Assembly (NCBI GenBank): GCA_006384855.1
Contig: VCJN01002931.1
Coordinates: 35,640-99,639, forward strand
Direction of reading: 5' to 3'
DNA length: 64,000 nucleotides
Source of the DNA: Tetraselmis striata
Lineage: Eukaryota > Chlorophyta > Chlorodendrophyceae > Chlorodendrales > Chlorodendraceae
The position numbers and the translations under genes were made by a program. Below are positions 21,021 through 31,532 of this stretch, piece by piece. The notes beneath the pieces are model-generated. The model had not been told where the DNA came from. It did not search any database and saw only the letters and a program-made list of their open reading frames with translations. The first letter of the stretch is position 1; every line of letters begins with the position of its first letter.

Positions 21021-22080
21021 TGTGACTGAAGAAGAACCACGCGCCAAGCAAAGGAAGGGCGTTGGGGTCGATGTAGTCCAGAACGACGTCGGAGTGGGTG
21101 CCCCAGCCGCCTTGGTAGCGAATGTGGGCCAGTGGAGTCTCGATGGCGTTAGCGGCAGATGCTGCTCCCATGCGAAGGCTGTGTGAGCTCCATGAAGTGC
21201 CGGCGGGAGGGCAGCACCGACAAGACGAACGGCCGTAGAGAGCCAGTCCGACATTGTAGCGGCGGTCCAAGACTTGGATTGCTCACTCGGGGTGACCGCC
21301 CAGAAGTTTGTTTCGGCCAAGGGAACCAAGGGAGCAGACTGCACGTGGTCGATGAAGTTGTGCAAGAGATGCGCAATGCGGGGGTGCTCCGACACTGGAA
21401 GGAGCATTACGCGCAGGTCGTCGGGACCCCGTCAATCAGCACGGTCTTTCTCGTGGTACACCTACAAGGTAATGTTGTAGTCGTCGACAAGCACGTCCCG
21501 CACTCGGCAGGACACGCCAGTAAGTCCCATGGCAAAGAACATGAAGTTGACAATTGAGGCCACGAGTTGTACTGGAAGTTATACTTGTACTCTGGGATGG
21601 GAGCGGGCACAATCAACTCTGGTTGCTCGACGAAGTTGTATTGAGCGACATCAGCACGCAAAGGGACTCGCAAAGGGGCAGCTTCCATGCGGCGTTGCCG
21701 CAGGATCATGCCACGACGAGCCGCGGTAAGGTGCAGGCTGTCCTTGGCGATCGAGTCGAGGTTGTATAGCTCAAAGAACGTGTTGATTGCGGACAGGTAG
21801 GGCTGCAACAACTTAGCCCCAATGTGCTCCCACTCACCAATCCAAGCAACGTACCGGAGGACAGTAGCACTGGTCGCCTCCAGCGGGCTGATGTTCTCGG
21901 AGTCATGGCAGAACTCCGTGAACTGAGACAATTATCTGCCGGCATAGCTCTTGAGTGTCTGAGCGGTGAGGGAGATGGAGAGTAGGTCGAGGTCCGCTGA
22001 CCCAGCTCGTCTAAGCCGAACGCGTCATGCAACCGAGACCGGAGTGTAGCAGCCCAATGGGCAACAGCTTTAGGCCCGTC
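21020..22080 (-). CDS. Tyrosine recombinase region, element copy B (fossil)
   Basis: The N-terminal SAM-like core-binding region is recognisable from SQFTEFCHDSENISP. The catalytic region shows HSLRMGAASAAN (the H-x-x-R box) and GGWGTHSDVVLDYID (the nucleophilic Tyr box). It is clearly homologous to the copy A enzyme at 24715-25845. The family catalyses integration of circular DNA intermediates. This copy is broken. Confidence 0.7.
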
Positions 22081-22700
22081 AATTTAGTAAGTGCGGCGCT
22101 TGGCCGACACAGTAACAGAGGGACGTATCATGCTAGCAAAGTACTCGGTGGCAGCGGTTAGGTTTTCGGCGGTTGGCCGGTAGTGGTTGGACGGGTTTGC
22201 GGGGCTAGGTTCAGGTAGGAGGGCCGCCCCGCGCGCCCTTCGCGCGCGTAGCGCCTGTCACGCGCCTAACGTACACGCGCGAAGCTTGTTCGCTGAGAAC
22301 CATTTGTAACACGCAGTGTGACAACCGACTAACGCAGCGATGAGATGGAACTGAAGGCGGTTTGTTGAGCCGCCATGCGCATGTGTGCGGATGGTTGAGC
22401 CGTACTCGGCTCTAGCTAAGAAGCGCCGCACCGAGAAAGGTCTAAATGAAGTTTGTAGGGTGGGTGGGGGGGGGGGGGGGTCTGGTCCGGACATAGGGCG
22501 CTCATCCCGTCGTTGAGTTGCTAGGGTTCGCCCTGCGGCGATCACCGAAAGGTGGCCGCGCAAAGCGCCAGCAGCTCCGACGAAAGGCGCCCCACACCGT
22601 CACTCGTGCTGACCTTCGCGGCCACGCCTGCGCCCGCCACCACACCCACGTCCACGCCCGCGTCCCGAAGCCGCTGCCGCCACTCGAGCAGTAGCGGTAG

Positions 22701-23036
22701 CTTTTGCGGGAATAAATGCTTTTTTGGAATTATTTTTGTCAAATCCAGGCCATTAAAAACCACAGAAACAGAAAGTACTATTTTGGAAATAGTATTTCCA
22801 GGAAATAAAAAAAGCACAATCCGGGAATTCCAATGAAATTAAAAAGGCGCCATTTGGGAGATAAACCCCTACCGCCACGTGGTCCATTCCCGTATGCGGG
22901 AATAACACACGGGCGCTTTGTTGGAAGTAAAAGAGGTACTTCTTTGGACTAAGCGGCGCTTCGCGCCGGGGATTTGTGGAGGTGCCCCTACCTCTTGGAT
23001 TGAGCCTGGCCCGCTTTCAGCCGGCTTGTAGTGCTG
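22701..23036. repeat. AT-rich insert and fragment of the 'AGAGGTAGGGG' repeat
   Basis: The segment 22700-22920 is AT-rich, with a small hairpin TACTATTT...AAATAGTA near 22776. The segment 22945-23036 matches, in reverse complement, 56662-56790 (shared CGGCGCGAAGCGCCGC and CCCTACCTCTTG). It lies exactly between element copies B and A. Confidence 0.5.
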
Positions 23037-23226
23037 ATCTGATCTAAACTAGTTTATGGGGTTTCCTCCCTTGACCTAACCGCTTTTTAGCTACAAGTGC
23101 TGCTCAGTGGTACGGGAACTAGGCATTGTTGTTGCGCCCTTTTGGATGCAGCACGAGTAGACATAAAAGCAGCCAGAACAACTGAGCCTGCCATCTTCCA
23201 GTTTTCGCTGCGTTCCACGCAGCGAT
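23037..23226 (+). repeat. Terminal repeat A1 of copy A
   Basis: Direct repeat of 25926-26113 with few differences. Also present, reversed, at about 18755-18970 and 33020-33215. It ends in the short palindrome CGCTGCGTTCCACGCAGCG. Confidence 0.75.
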
Positions 23227-23339
23227 GTAAAAAATGTCTCGTAACCATTTTCGAGCAAGGTCACCCCAGGTTTTTCAAGACCACACCCGGCTCACCACCC
23301 GAGTGTGATATTCTCGTCCGTACGTCCGTGCGTTACCAG

Positions 23340-24250
23340 ATGGAGAAGAACCCGTCGCGGAGCCATCGCTGGAGTCGCTGCAAGAAGATGTGCGAGCGCT
23401 GGCTACAGCTGTAGCTCAATTGACGGCTCGTGAGCGCGTTGTTGATGGAGAAGGGGCACATGGCTCCGGCTTCGGGCAGCGCGTCGCGGGACAGCCGACA
23501 GGCAGCGGGGGAGCCGCAGAGCGCCCCGACTTGCTAGAGCTAGCCCAGAGCGGCCGTGTCGGAGCAAAATCCGTGAGTGCCGAGGATGACTACCTCGCGG
23601 TGCCAGAACTACTGCAGAGAGCAGAGTATGGTTACGAGGCCGTTCGACCGGTCAGCCGAGTGCCTGGACTCTTTCCCCTGAGCACCGACCTAATGAACGA
23701 GTACCTCAAGCAGGATGACCGGCGTCTGCCGGCCCAGGAGGAGTATTTGTGGATGTCGTGTTTCGGGGCCCACATGGCCGCGCTTTTCGTGGCTCTCGAC
23801 GAGCTGCTGCCCTACGTCCCTGCCACCAACCAGGACTTCACCCCCTACCTCGCGAGAGCTCGGAACCACGCCGAGGCCATCGACAAGGCGTTTCGTTTTC
23901 GTTTGGCTTTCCTGCGGAGGCTAAATGAGATCAAGCGTGTGCACGGTGACCAAGGTGTTTTGGACGTGCTGCGAGCCCAGCATTTTCAGCCTGCTTCGGA
24001 GCATCTGGGTTCTGCGATTTTTGGGGACCTCATGAGGGACTACGAGCGGCGAGTCTTCGAGGCGACCGTTGCCAACGCGCAAAGGCGACCGGTATTGCTC
24101 GAGTGGCGGCTGCAGCTGCATGTCGTGGGCGTGGGCGAGGGCGAGGGCGAGGCGGGGGACGCGGGCGGGGCCGCGAAGGTGAGAACGAGTGACGGTGTGG
24201 GGCGCCTTTCGTCGGAGCTGCTGGAGCTTTGCGAGGCCACCTTTCGGTGA
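23340..24250 (+). CDS. ORF1 protein of the tyrosine-recombinase element (gag position)
   Basis: About 290-300 residues in one frame ending TGA at 24250. The N-terminal part (SLQEDVRALATAVAQLTARE) should form a coiled coil. The middle is well-conserved helical sequence, including EEYLWMSCFGAHMAALFVAL and RLAFLRRLNEI, shared with copy C at 32215-32910. The C-terminus is Gly/Glu-rich. I do not recognise the fold and no zinc knuckle is present. By position it corresponds to Gag of DIRS/Ngaro elements, but this is inference. The start differs between copies and is not resolved. Confidence 0.5.
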
Positions 24251-24714
24251 CCGCCGCAAGACGCACCCTTGCAGCTCAACGGCGGGATGAGCGCCCTGTG
24301 TCAGGACCTGACCCCCCCCACCTTAAAGACTTCCTTTAGACCTTCCTCGGTGCGGCGCTTCTTACAGCTACAGCCGCGTGTGGCTCAACCATCCACACAC
24401 CTGCACATGGCGGCTCAACCAACCGCTTTCTTTACCCCATCTCTGCGTCCGTCGGTTGTTACACTACTTGTTACAACTGGTTCGCAACGACCAAGTTTCG
24501 CGCGGGTAGGTTACGCGCGTGACAGGCGCTACGAGCGCGAAGGGCGCGCGGGGCGGCCCTCTTACCTGAACCTAGCCCCGCAAACCCGTACCGTTGCTAG
24601 TGCAAACCCGTCGAGCAGCTACCGGCCAACCGCCGGAAACCTGACCGCTGCTGCCGAGTACTTTGCGAACAGTAGTCGTACCGGTGGTACTCTGTCGGTA
24701 AACGACGCACTTAC

Positions 24715-25845
24715 GTGATTGACGAGCCCGAAGCTGTCGCTCCCTGGGCTGCTTCATTGCGATCCCGGCTGCAGGACGCGTTCGGCTCAGACGAGCTGGG
24801 CCAACGGACGCTCGACCTACTCTCCAGCTCCCTCAGCGCTCAGACACTCAAGAGCTACGCCGGCCGGCTGTCTCAATTCGCGGAGTTCTGCCACGACTCC
24901 GAGAACATCAGCCCGCTGGAGGCGACTACCGCCACTATCGTTCGGTATGTTGCTTGGATCGGCGAGCGAGGGCACATCGCAGCTAAGTCGCTGCAGCCTT
25001 ATCTGTCTGCAATCAACACCTTCTTCGAGCTGCACAAGCTCGACGCAATCGCTAAGGACAGCCTACACTTGACTTCAGCAAGGCGTGGGCTGATGCTGCG
25101 CCAGCGCCGACTGGACGCTGCCCCCTTACGTGTCCCTCTGCCTGCGGATGCAGCCTACCGCTTCGTCACAAAAGCCGAGCTGATTGTGTCTGCTCCCTAC
25201 CCAGAGTACCACCACGACTTTCGAGCCCTCCTGGCCTCGGTTGTCAACTTCATGTTCTTTGCCAGAGGCCTTACTGGCGTGTCCTGTCGAGCGCGAGACG
25301 TGCACGTCGACGCCTACAACATCACCCTGCAAGTGTACCGAGAGAAGGGTCGCGCTGGTCGACGGGGACCCAACGACCTACGCGTACTTCTCCTCCCAGT
25401 GTCAGAGCACCCCCGAGTGGCGCGTGCACCACTTCCTCGACCACGTCCAATCAGTTCCCCTTGTTACTGTTGGCTTGGCTGTGTCAAACTTCTAGGCTGT
25501 CACTGCGGCCGAGCAGTCAAAACCTTGGATTGCGGCTACAATGTCAGACTGGCTGTCCACAGCCGTCCGTCTAGTCAACGCTGCATCCCCGCTGGCACCT
25601 CCTGGACCTCGCACAGTCTTCGCAAGGGCGCAGCCTCTGCAGCGAACGCCATCGGGGTGCCATTGTCCCACATTCGCTACCAGGGCGGTTGGGCCACTAA
25701 CTCTGACGTCGTTCTGGACTACATCGACCCCAACGTTCTTCCTTCACCTGGCGCATGGTTCTTCTTTGGACACATCGCCCCCCTACGCCACTTCCAAGTC
25801 CAACAGGACTCCGCAGCGGTGGCCTTCCCAGTGCCTCCTTCATGA
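24715..25845 (+). CDS. Tyrosine recombinase of element copy A
   Basis: About 376 residues. The N-terminal half is a core-binding, SAM-like region (SQFAEFCHDSENISP, YVAWIGERGHIAAKSLQPYL). The C-terminal half carries the catalytic boxes, including HSLRKGAASAAN (codons from 25612) and GGWATNSDVVLDYIDP. This fits the phage-integrase fold used by DIRS, Ngaro and Crypton elements. It acts on DNA to integrate a circular intermediate. It ends shortly before B1. Fossil status: mostly open, activity not assessed. Confidence 0.75.
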   Translation: MIDEPEAVAPWAASLRSRLQDAFGSDELGQRTLDLLSSSLSAQTLKSYAGRLSQFAEFCHDSENISPLEATTATIVRYVAWIGERGHIAAKSLQPYLSAINTFFELHKLDAIAKDSLHLTSARRGLMLRQRRLDAAPLRVPLPADAAYRFVTKAELIVSAPYPEYHHDFRALLASVVNFMFFARGLTGVSCRARDVHVDAYNITLQVYREKGRAGRRGPNDLRVLLLPVSEHPRVARAPLPRPRPISSPCYCWLGCVKLLGCHCGRAVKTLDCGYNVRLAVHSRPSSQRCIPAGTSWTSHSLRKGAASAANAIGVPLSHIRYQGGWATNSDVVLDYIDPNVLPSPGAWFFFGHIAPLRHFQVQQDSAAVAFPVPPS

Positions 25846-25898
25846 CTTGGCGCTACCTCTTCTCCGTCAATCCACCGCTCTCTCCGTTCGCTCAAGAC

Positions 25899-26229
25899 TG
25901 GCAAAACCAGACTCAACTTTGAAATGATCTAAACTAGTTTACGGGGTTTCCTCCCTTGACCTAACCGCTTTTTAGCTACAAGTGCTGCTCAGTGGTACGG
26001 GAACTAGGCATTGTTGTTGCGCCCTGTTTGGGTGCAGCACGAGTAGACATAAAAGCAGCAAGAACAACTGAGCCTGCCATCTTCCAGTTTTCGCTGCGTT
26101 CCACGCAGCGCCCCCCCTGACTCCGTGTTCCCTCCACGCTTTCGCTAAACCATCCTGCCAATTTCGGCTCTTGACCGTGTAAAATAGCCTGTGCGACCTT
26201 TTTGGCAAAACCAGACTCAACTTTGAAAT
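25899..26229 (+). repeat. B1-A2-B2 terminal block of copy A
   Basis: The 27 bp TGGCAAAACCAGACTCAAC...AAT motif occurs at 25899-25925 and again at 26203-26229, bracketing the second copy of the A repeat. This is the diagnostic split-repeat pattern. Confidence 0.7.
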
Positions 26230-26357
26230 TGTAATACTGTTGTTTCCGGGTAGCGGGTAATACTGCTTTTAGCGTTAGATTCGCCAGTAATTTATCTTTT
26301 TAAAGAGACGCTGCGTGGAGTGCCTACCTCTTGTTCTTCAGGTTGATATTGCGGCCC

Positions 26358-29300
26358 ATGGCTGGCTCCCTGCCAGGGTCTTTACCCCCCGACCCGGTGG
26401 CGGACTACCGTGACAACCGTCTGTCGCATTGGGAGCGTGGTGACCTAGACACGTTGTTCGCCCTCGCGCGTACGCATGCATCTGTCCGGGCTACTCCTCA
26501 TGATTACGTGGCTCCGGCGTCGGCCATGTGTGGGGACCCACCGCCGGTTACCAAACGCCAAGCTGCTCAGGCCTCGGCTTTGGCCGCGGTGGGCGAGTAC
26601 AGCCGCGCAGCTGCCGCCCTTCACTCAGTCCCGCTCGCGCCCACTGGCCCGCGGCTTCACGAAGAGCTCCTCCGCTTGCATCCCCAGACCCCGGACCCTG
26701 TTCCTTGCGCGCTCCCGGATCCGTTCTCGTTGGACCGCCTCACTTTCCCTGAGGCTTCGGTGGACGTTTGCGAGGTGCTGTCCAGCAGCCCCAATGGTTC
26801 TGCCCCATTCCTCGATGGCATCCGCTTTGAGGCTCTCCGTGCCCTCTGATCGCGCTCCCACCTCCGTGGCATAGCCGAGGCCATCGCGAACGCGGAGGTC
26901 CCTGCTGGCGTCGTCCATTTCCTTTCCTCCGCTACCTTGGTTCCCCTAGATAAGCTCACGCCGGCGGAGCGCAATGCGTTGGAACTAAGTGCCGGAGACA
27001 TGAAGGGGTCCGTTCGGCCCATTGGCATCGGCAGCGTGCTTGTCCCTTTCGCTATGCGCGTCCTCTTGCGCGCTCATGGCGATCCCATCGCCCAATGGCT
27101 TGCCGCCCGCGGCCAATTCGGTTTTGGCGTTAAGGGTGGCGTGGATTTAGTTCAATTCCTTGTGCGATCTCTCCTAGACTCGGATCCATCCCTCGTCTTG
27201 GTGCAGCTTGACGCCGAAAACGCGTTCAATTCCTTCTACCGCTCCGAAATGTTCCGCACATTGCTCGAGGACCCTGTTTGGCAGCCTCTATTGCGTTCGG
27301 CAATCATGCTTTATGGTCAAGAGTCCAATCTGTACGTTTTCGACGGCTCCCAACCCGGTCCTTCTCTCCGGATTCCAAGCCGTCGAGGGGCCCGCCAGGG
27401 TTGCGTCCTCGGCCTCATCCTGTTCGCCGCCGTCGCTGCCCGAGTGTATGCTCGCATCGGCGCGGCTGCCCCCAGTAACTCAGTGTTGGCGGTTTTCTCA
27501 GACGACATCAGCCTTGTCGGCACTGGCGATGGACTTGCGCTTGCTACATGGGTGGCCCCGTCCGCTTTTGCCGCCGTTGGGCTAAACGTCATTATTCGCA
27601 AACGACATGCGTATTGTTAGCTTGGCTCTTCGTCCCCGTTCGGCGCCCTTCCTTTTGGGCATTTGTTGCGTGGTGTTGTTATCTCCTCGTCCGGAATCAA
27701 GGTGCTTGGTGCCCCTGTGGGCTCGGCCATTTTCGCCCGGGAACTGCTGGACAAAACGGTCGAAAGATTTCGCCAATTCGGCTCCCGGCTTATCGGTTTG
27801 GCAGACCACTTCCACTCCCACACTGCTACTCGTTTGCTGCAAGTTTGTGGCCGTCGTTTTGGCCACCATCTCCGCTCCACGCCTCGGGGCTTGGGTCGAT
27901 CCGAGGGGTATGGCGACACTATTACGTCTTTCCTCGAAGATGCCGACGCCGCCGCATTTTCAACGCTTGCCGGCATATGGGGTGTTAGCCCCGACCTCTT
28001 GGATACGCCTTTCATGCGCACGCAGCTGTCCCTCCCGGTCCAATTTGGGGGCCTCGGCATCGGCGATAACGTGGCTATAGCAGATGCCTCCCACATCGGC
28101 GCTGCCGCTCTCGTGGTTGGCCAAGCTGTGACTTTCCTCCGTGCTCAACACGCCACCCTGAGCGACGCCGGGGCGTTCTGTTCCGACCCGTCCGGCGTAT
28201 CCAGCCCTCATAGCCTCTACCTTGTTGGGGCGTCCTCGATCCACCAGGCTTTGACCACCCCAACGTTGGAGCTCGATGCCGGCGCCAACGCGTCGGCGCC
28301 GATGTGGGCAGTCGAGCTTCGCGCCGCTCATACCCGTGTCGTTGACGAGTGTGGAGACGCGGTGCTCGAAGATCTAGCGGGGCCGTTGGCCTCTGCCCTA
28401 AAGTTGCTCCCCTCCAAGCGCTCCCACGTTGCCCGTGCCGGCTGCTCGGCTGCCGGGGCTGAGCCGGCGTCTGCAATGCGCTCGGCGGCCGACCTCCATG
28501 CTATCCCGCATTTCTCGGACTTCCCCTTGCACTCCATGCGGAAAATACAGAAAACCCTGAGCCACCGCATTCACACGGTCCATTTCGCAAAGCTTGCTGC
28601 GCGTATGCCTACAAGCGGCCCTGACAGCAACCGCTTCCGAGGCCGCCTCTTACGCGCCGCGACGGCGTTCCTGGTGACTGATCCTCCAAGTGAGGGTCGC
28701 CTTGGTGAAGTCCGTGAGCGTTCCCCTGAGAACTACGATTCCATGTTCCGTGTTGCCGCTTGCCGCCCATTTGGCCTTCCGGCGGCTCCTGTCCTCTCCC
28801 TTGGCGAGCCATGCTCTTGTGCTTCTTGCTCCTTCTCGGTCGAAGGTATGCTTGCCCGTTTTGAGGATGCTGGCGTGGAGTTCACTCCTTCAACTTGGGC
28901 GGTCGCGTACGCTGATCACGTGGCACGTTGCTCTGGGGGCGACTCCAATCACGCCGCACACGAGTGGGCGGCACATGGCCTTTCCGACATTTGCCACGAC
29001 GTGAAGTCCGCGCTGGGCGTGGGTGTCCAGATCCTCACGGACCCGTCGATGCTTGTTTCTCTCCCGAAGGGCAGCGACGGGCGGCCTGCCGACGGTGGGC
29101 TTTTTGGGTACGGCGGCATCCGCGGAAACACGGTTGCCGTCGATAACACCATTGCCCCTATCCTCGGCGTGTCAACCTCGGATCCAACGACTGCTTTGCG
29201 GGCTGTAGAGCCCCGCAAAATCCAGAAGTATGACGAGGGTGTCCGAAACGCCGCCGGTATGCTTCGCTTTGTTCCTTTCGCCGTTTCCGAGTTTGGCTCG

Positions 29301-29564
29301 CTGGCCCCGCACGCCGAGGCTTTCTTGGTGGAGCTCGCGAAAGCTAGCCAAGCACACACTGGCCAAAAAATCGGCCAGCTCTTGTCTGCGTGGCGCCGCC
29401 GTTTCTCCTTGCTCAGCAACATGGCACATGCAGACAACGTTCTTGGCGGGGTTGCGGCCGCGCGTGCGGCACGTGATGGTGCTCCTGCGCCTGCGTCGCG
29501 TCGCTCGTCGGCATGTGTTGCTATGACTCGGGTCATTGGCTGCAAGCGTCCTCGCCGCGCCTGA
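26358..29564 (+). pseudogene. LINE ORF: reverse transcriptase plus restriction-like endonuclease
   Basis: One reading frame of about 1,069 codons from ATG 26358, interrupted by two in-frame stops, TGA at 26847 and TAG at 27618, with no frameshift. RT motifs: VRPIGIG; QFGFGVKGG; LVQLDAENAFN (catalytic Asp codon 27210); RGARQGCVLG; FSDD (27498-27506). The C-terminal third has CSCASC followed by a spaced H and C (about 28812-28930). It also has an endonuclease-like core with RPADGGLF (about 29081) and VAVDNTIAP (about 29132), followed by KIQKY. In this family the enzyme nicks target DNA and primes reverse transcription. The premature stops make this copy inactive unless they are read through. 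Confidence 0.8.
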
Positions 29565-29611
29565 TAGCCTACCCCGGGGCGGGGGTTCCTTAAGTTCCTG
29601 GCAGCTAACCG

Positions 29612-30528
29612 CCGTCCTATCCTAACCAAATCACTGATTTTGAAACCTGATTTTGCCCCTACGAGAATAGCATGCAGGAATGCATCCTATCCTGACCAAA
29701 TAGCGACCGTGTATGCATATTTCGCGATTTCAACTGATTACGCCATCCGCGCCCGTAACGGTAGCCGCTCCCCCTCCCGCCGCGCCCGCCGCTGTGGTTA
29801 GCAGCTCGGAGCCCCGCCCGTGCGCATTGTGTCCGTACTCACTGATGGTATATCGCATTGCGCCGCCTACATATGTGGCACCCGCCTACCACCATGGCGC
29901 CGCTCAGACTGGCGCACACACGGCGGGCGCGTCCGACTGATCGCCGCCCGCCATGGCGCCGTGTGTTCCTCGTCGTCATCGGTTGGGATGAGAGCAAAAA
30001 GACTGTCCTCTTCCTGTACGCTAGAAATAGCCCCTAGGCGAGGAACGTTTACTGACTTTCGGGTTGGGGCGGTCGCCTCGACGTAGGCGGCCGAACACGC
30101 AGTAGACGGGTAATGGCGGCCGGGTGGTGGACTGGTGGGTGTGCCACGGGTGGGGCGCGGGCCGCAGGTGGGCCACCCGTGGGCGGCGGCGAGTTCGTTA
30201 CACACGACAGCTGCGAGCCGTGCGATGAACGATGGGCGCCTGTGCGCCGTCCATCCAGCCTCTTTGACGTACCGACCGTTACGCGACCAAATAGGAAACG
30301 CGAGTGATTTCGTAACTCGCCGAGGTCCGAATTACTGGAGCCTCGTGATTTGACCACCAATCCGAACACCCGCGATGACCAAATAGCGATTTGGTTTTCC
30401 AAATCACTATGGGATCTGGACCGTACGATTAGCCAGTACTGACGTCATCAAGGATCCTACGGCCACGATCTTTTTAATGTACGGGTTACCAAATTAGTCA
30501 GGATCGCTATTTCGTTAGGATAGGACGG
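29612..30528. mobile_element. Non-autonomous TIR element (917 bp) inserted in the LINE 3' UTR
   Basis: The ends are inverted: CCGTCCTATCCTAAC at 29612 and GTTAGGATAGGACGG ending at 30528, with further similarity (CAAAT/GAAAT). The motif CCAAATAGCGA recurs near both ends (29695, 30379 and a reversed copy near 30505). The interior is GC-rich with no transposase. I could not define a target-site duplication, so the superfamily is open. Confidence 0.7.
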
Positions 30529-30682
30529 GGGTAAGTGACTTCGTGGTTCCCTTGGCTCCTTCTTGGTTCTTGGCTCCCTGTCCTCCTGCTCGACCTTGGT
30601 TTCAGGCTTATGCCTCTTTTTTGCTGGCAACCTTTCATAGTTGCTGTTAGTTCTGTTGTAGTGCGCTTTTGTGAAAGCCCTG

Positions 30683-31468
30683 ATGTAATTTTTTTTTTAA
30701 AGAGACGTATTAATTTGTAAAACAGATTAAATCTGCAAGCCGCGTAAAAGCGGGCCGCTGACTACTGGTGTGCATTACAAAAAGGCCAGTACCCAAACCA
30801 CCGTTGTATTACCCCCCCCCCCCAAAAAAACAGCACTACAAGATCAGAAATCCAGTACAAGCCGCCTACAGGCGGCCCGCATCCCGCACGAGGCCGCGCA
30901 GGTCGGGCCGGTCGTCAGGTCTACGGGGCGGGCACGCCGCGAATCGCCATGCCCGCCGCCTGTACCGGCACCGGACGCCGGACGCCGTCGTTCGACCGTC
31001 GCCCGTCCGTCGACGGACGCCGGGCCCGGGGTCGGCGGACTGCCCTCGCACCGCGGCGACCCCTTTTTACAGCATCATTTTACAGGATATCCTTGGACTA
31101 CCGTATAAGTAAGGAATAGTCGCTGAATGGTCTCGCTTGCTGATTCAGCAGTAAAAACGCGCTGCGGTACCGCGTTATTTTGGCGTTTCAGACGAATATA
31201 TGACGTGCCTGGGCTAGAATGCACGCGCATCCATTCAGAACATTACCGTACTCGTACCAGTACCGTGAAATCAAACGAGCGAACACCGAACGTATGACGG
31301 TTCATAACCGAAGCGCGTATGACGGAGGACGGAGGACGGAGGACGGACGGAGGGCGCCTAAAAAATCCGTCATAAAACCGTATTGCGACCGGTATTGATT
31401 CTCTCGTATTCCAGGCGATTTCGGACGCGGCTCTCCTTATCCTCCGCTCAACCCAAGAGGTAGGGGGA
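30683..31468 (+). repeat. GC-rich 0.8 kb repeat X, copy 1
   Basis: Matches 55835-56658 in reverse complement along almost all its length. Contents in order: AAAGAGACGTATTAAT, paired GC stems around AAGCCGCG...GCGGGCCGC, a very GC-rich core (30880-31060), a (GGAGGAC)n-like tract near 31324, and the end motif CTCAACCCAAGAGGTAGGGG. No transposase. It behaves like a non-autonomous mobile family. Confidence 0.75.
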
Positions 31469-31532
31469 AATAAAACAGGCTCTTTTTGGGAAATTGGTGC
31501 AGATAAAGGCCATATCAATTACACGTCAAATC

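Larger units (their letters stand above)
18735..22700 (-). mobile_element. Tyrosine-recombinase (DIRS/Ngaro-like) element, copy B
   Basis: Read on the minus strand, the order is: the end of the ORF1 (gag-position) protein (about 22700-22545), a ~470 bp spacer, the tyrosine recombinase (about 22080-21020), a long Pro-rich extension (about 21020-19563), and the terminal repeat unit (19000-18735). The last matches B1 plus A2 of copy A. No reverse transcriptase or RNase H lies between ORF1 and the recombinase, the place they occupy in Ngaro elements. The copy is broken. Confidence 0.65.
23037..26229 (+). mobile_element. Tyrosine-recombinase (DIRS/Ngaro-like) element, copy A, apparently with both ends
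   Basis: The order is A1 (23037-23226), ORF1 (about 23340-24250), recombinase (24715-25845), B1 (25899-25925), A2 (25926-26200) and B2 (26203-26229). The A1...B1-A2-B2 arrangement is the 'split direct repeat' signature of Ngaro/PAT-type YR retroelements. The RT and RNase H genes those elements carry are absent, as in copy B. It looks nearly whole as a gag-like plus recombinase unit. Because two copies share this layout, it may be a distinct non-autonomous or RT-less family rather than a one-off deletion. Confidence 0.65.
26230..30720 (+). mobile_element. LINE with restriction-like endonuclease region, interrupted in its 3' UTR
   Basis: It begins right after the YR element and has a long ORF (26358-29564). 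The 3' UTR is split by a TIR element at 29612-30528 and resumes to about 30720, ending near a T-rich tract. A second, 5'- and 3'-truncated copy lies at 31533-32191. The protein order (RT, then a CCHC-like finger and a PD-(D/E)XK-like endonuclease) places it with the R2/NeSL-type LINEs. Whether its 5' end is complete is unclear, because few residues precede the RT. Confidence 0.7.

Noticed and set aside
20337-21407. 356-codon minus-strand frame overlapping the copy B recombinase extension
   Set aside because: A shadow of the frame that carries the catalytic HSLR and Tyr boxes.
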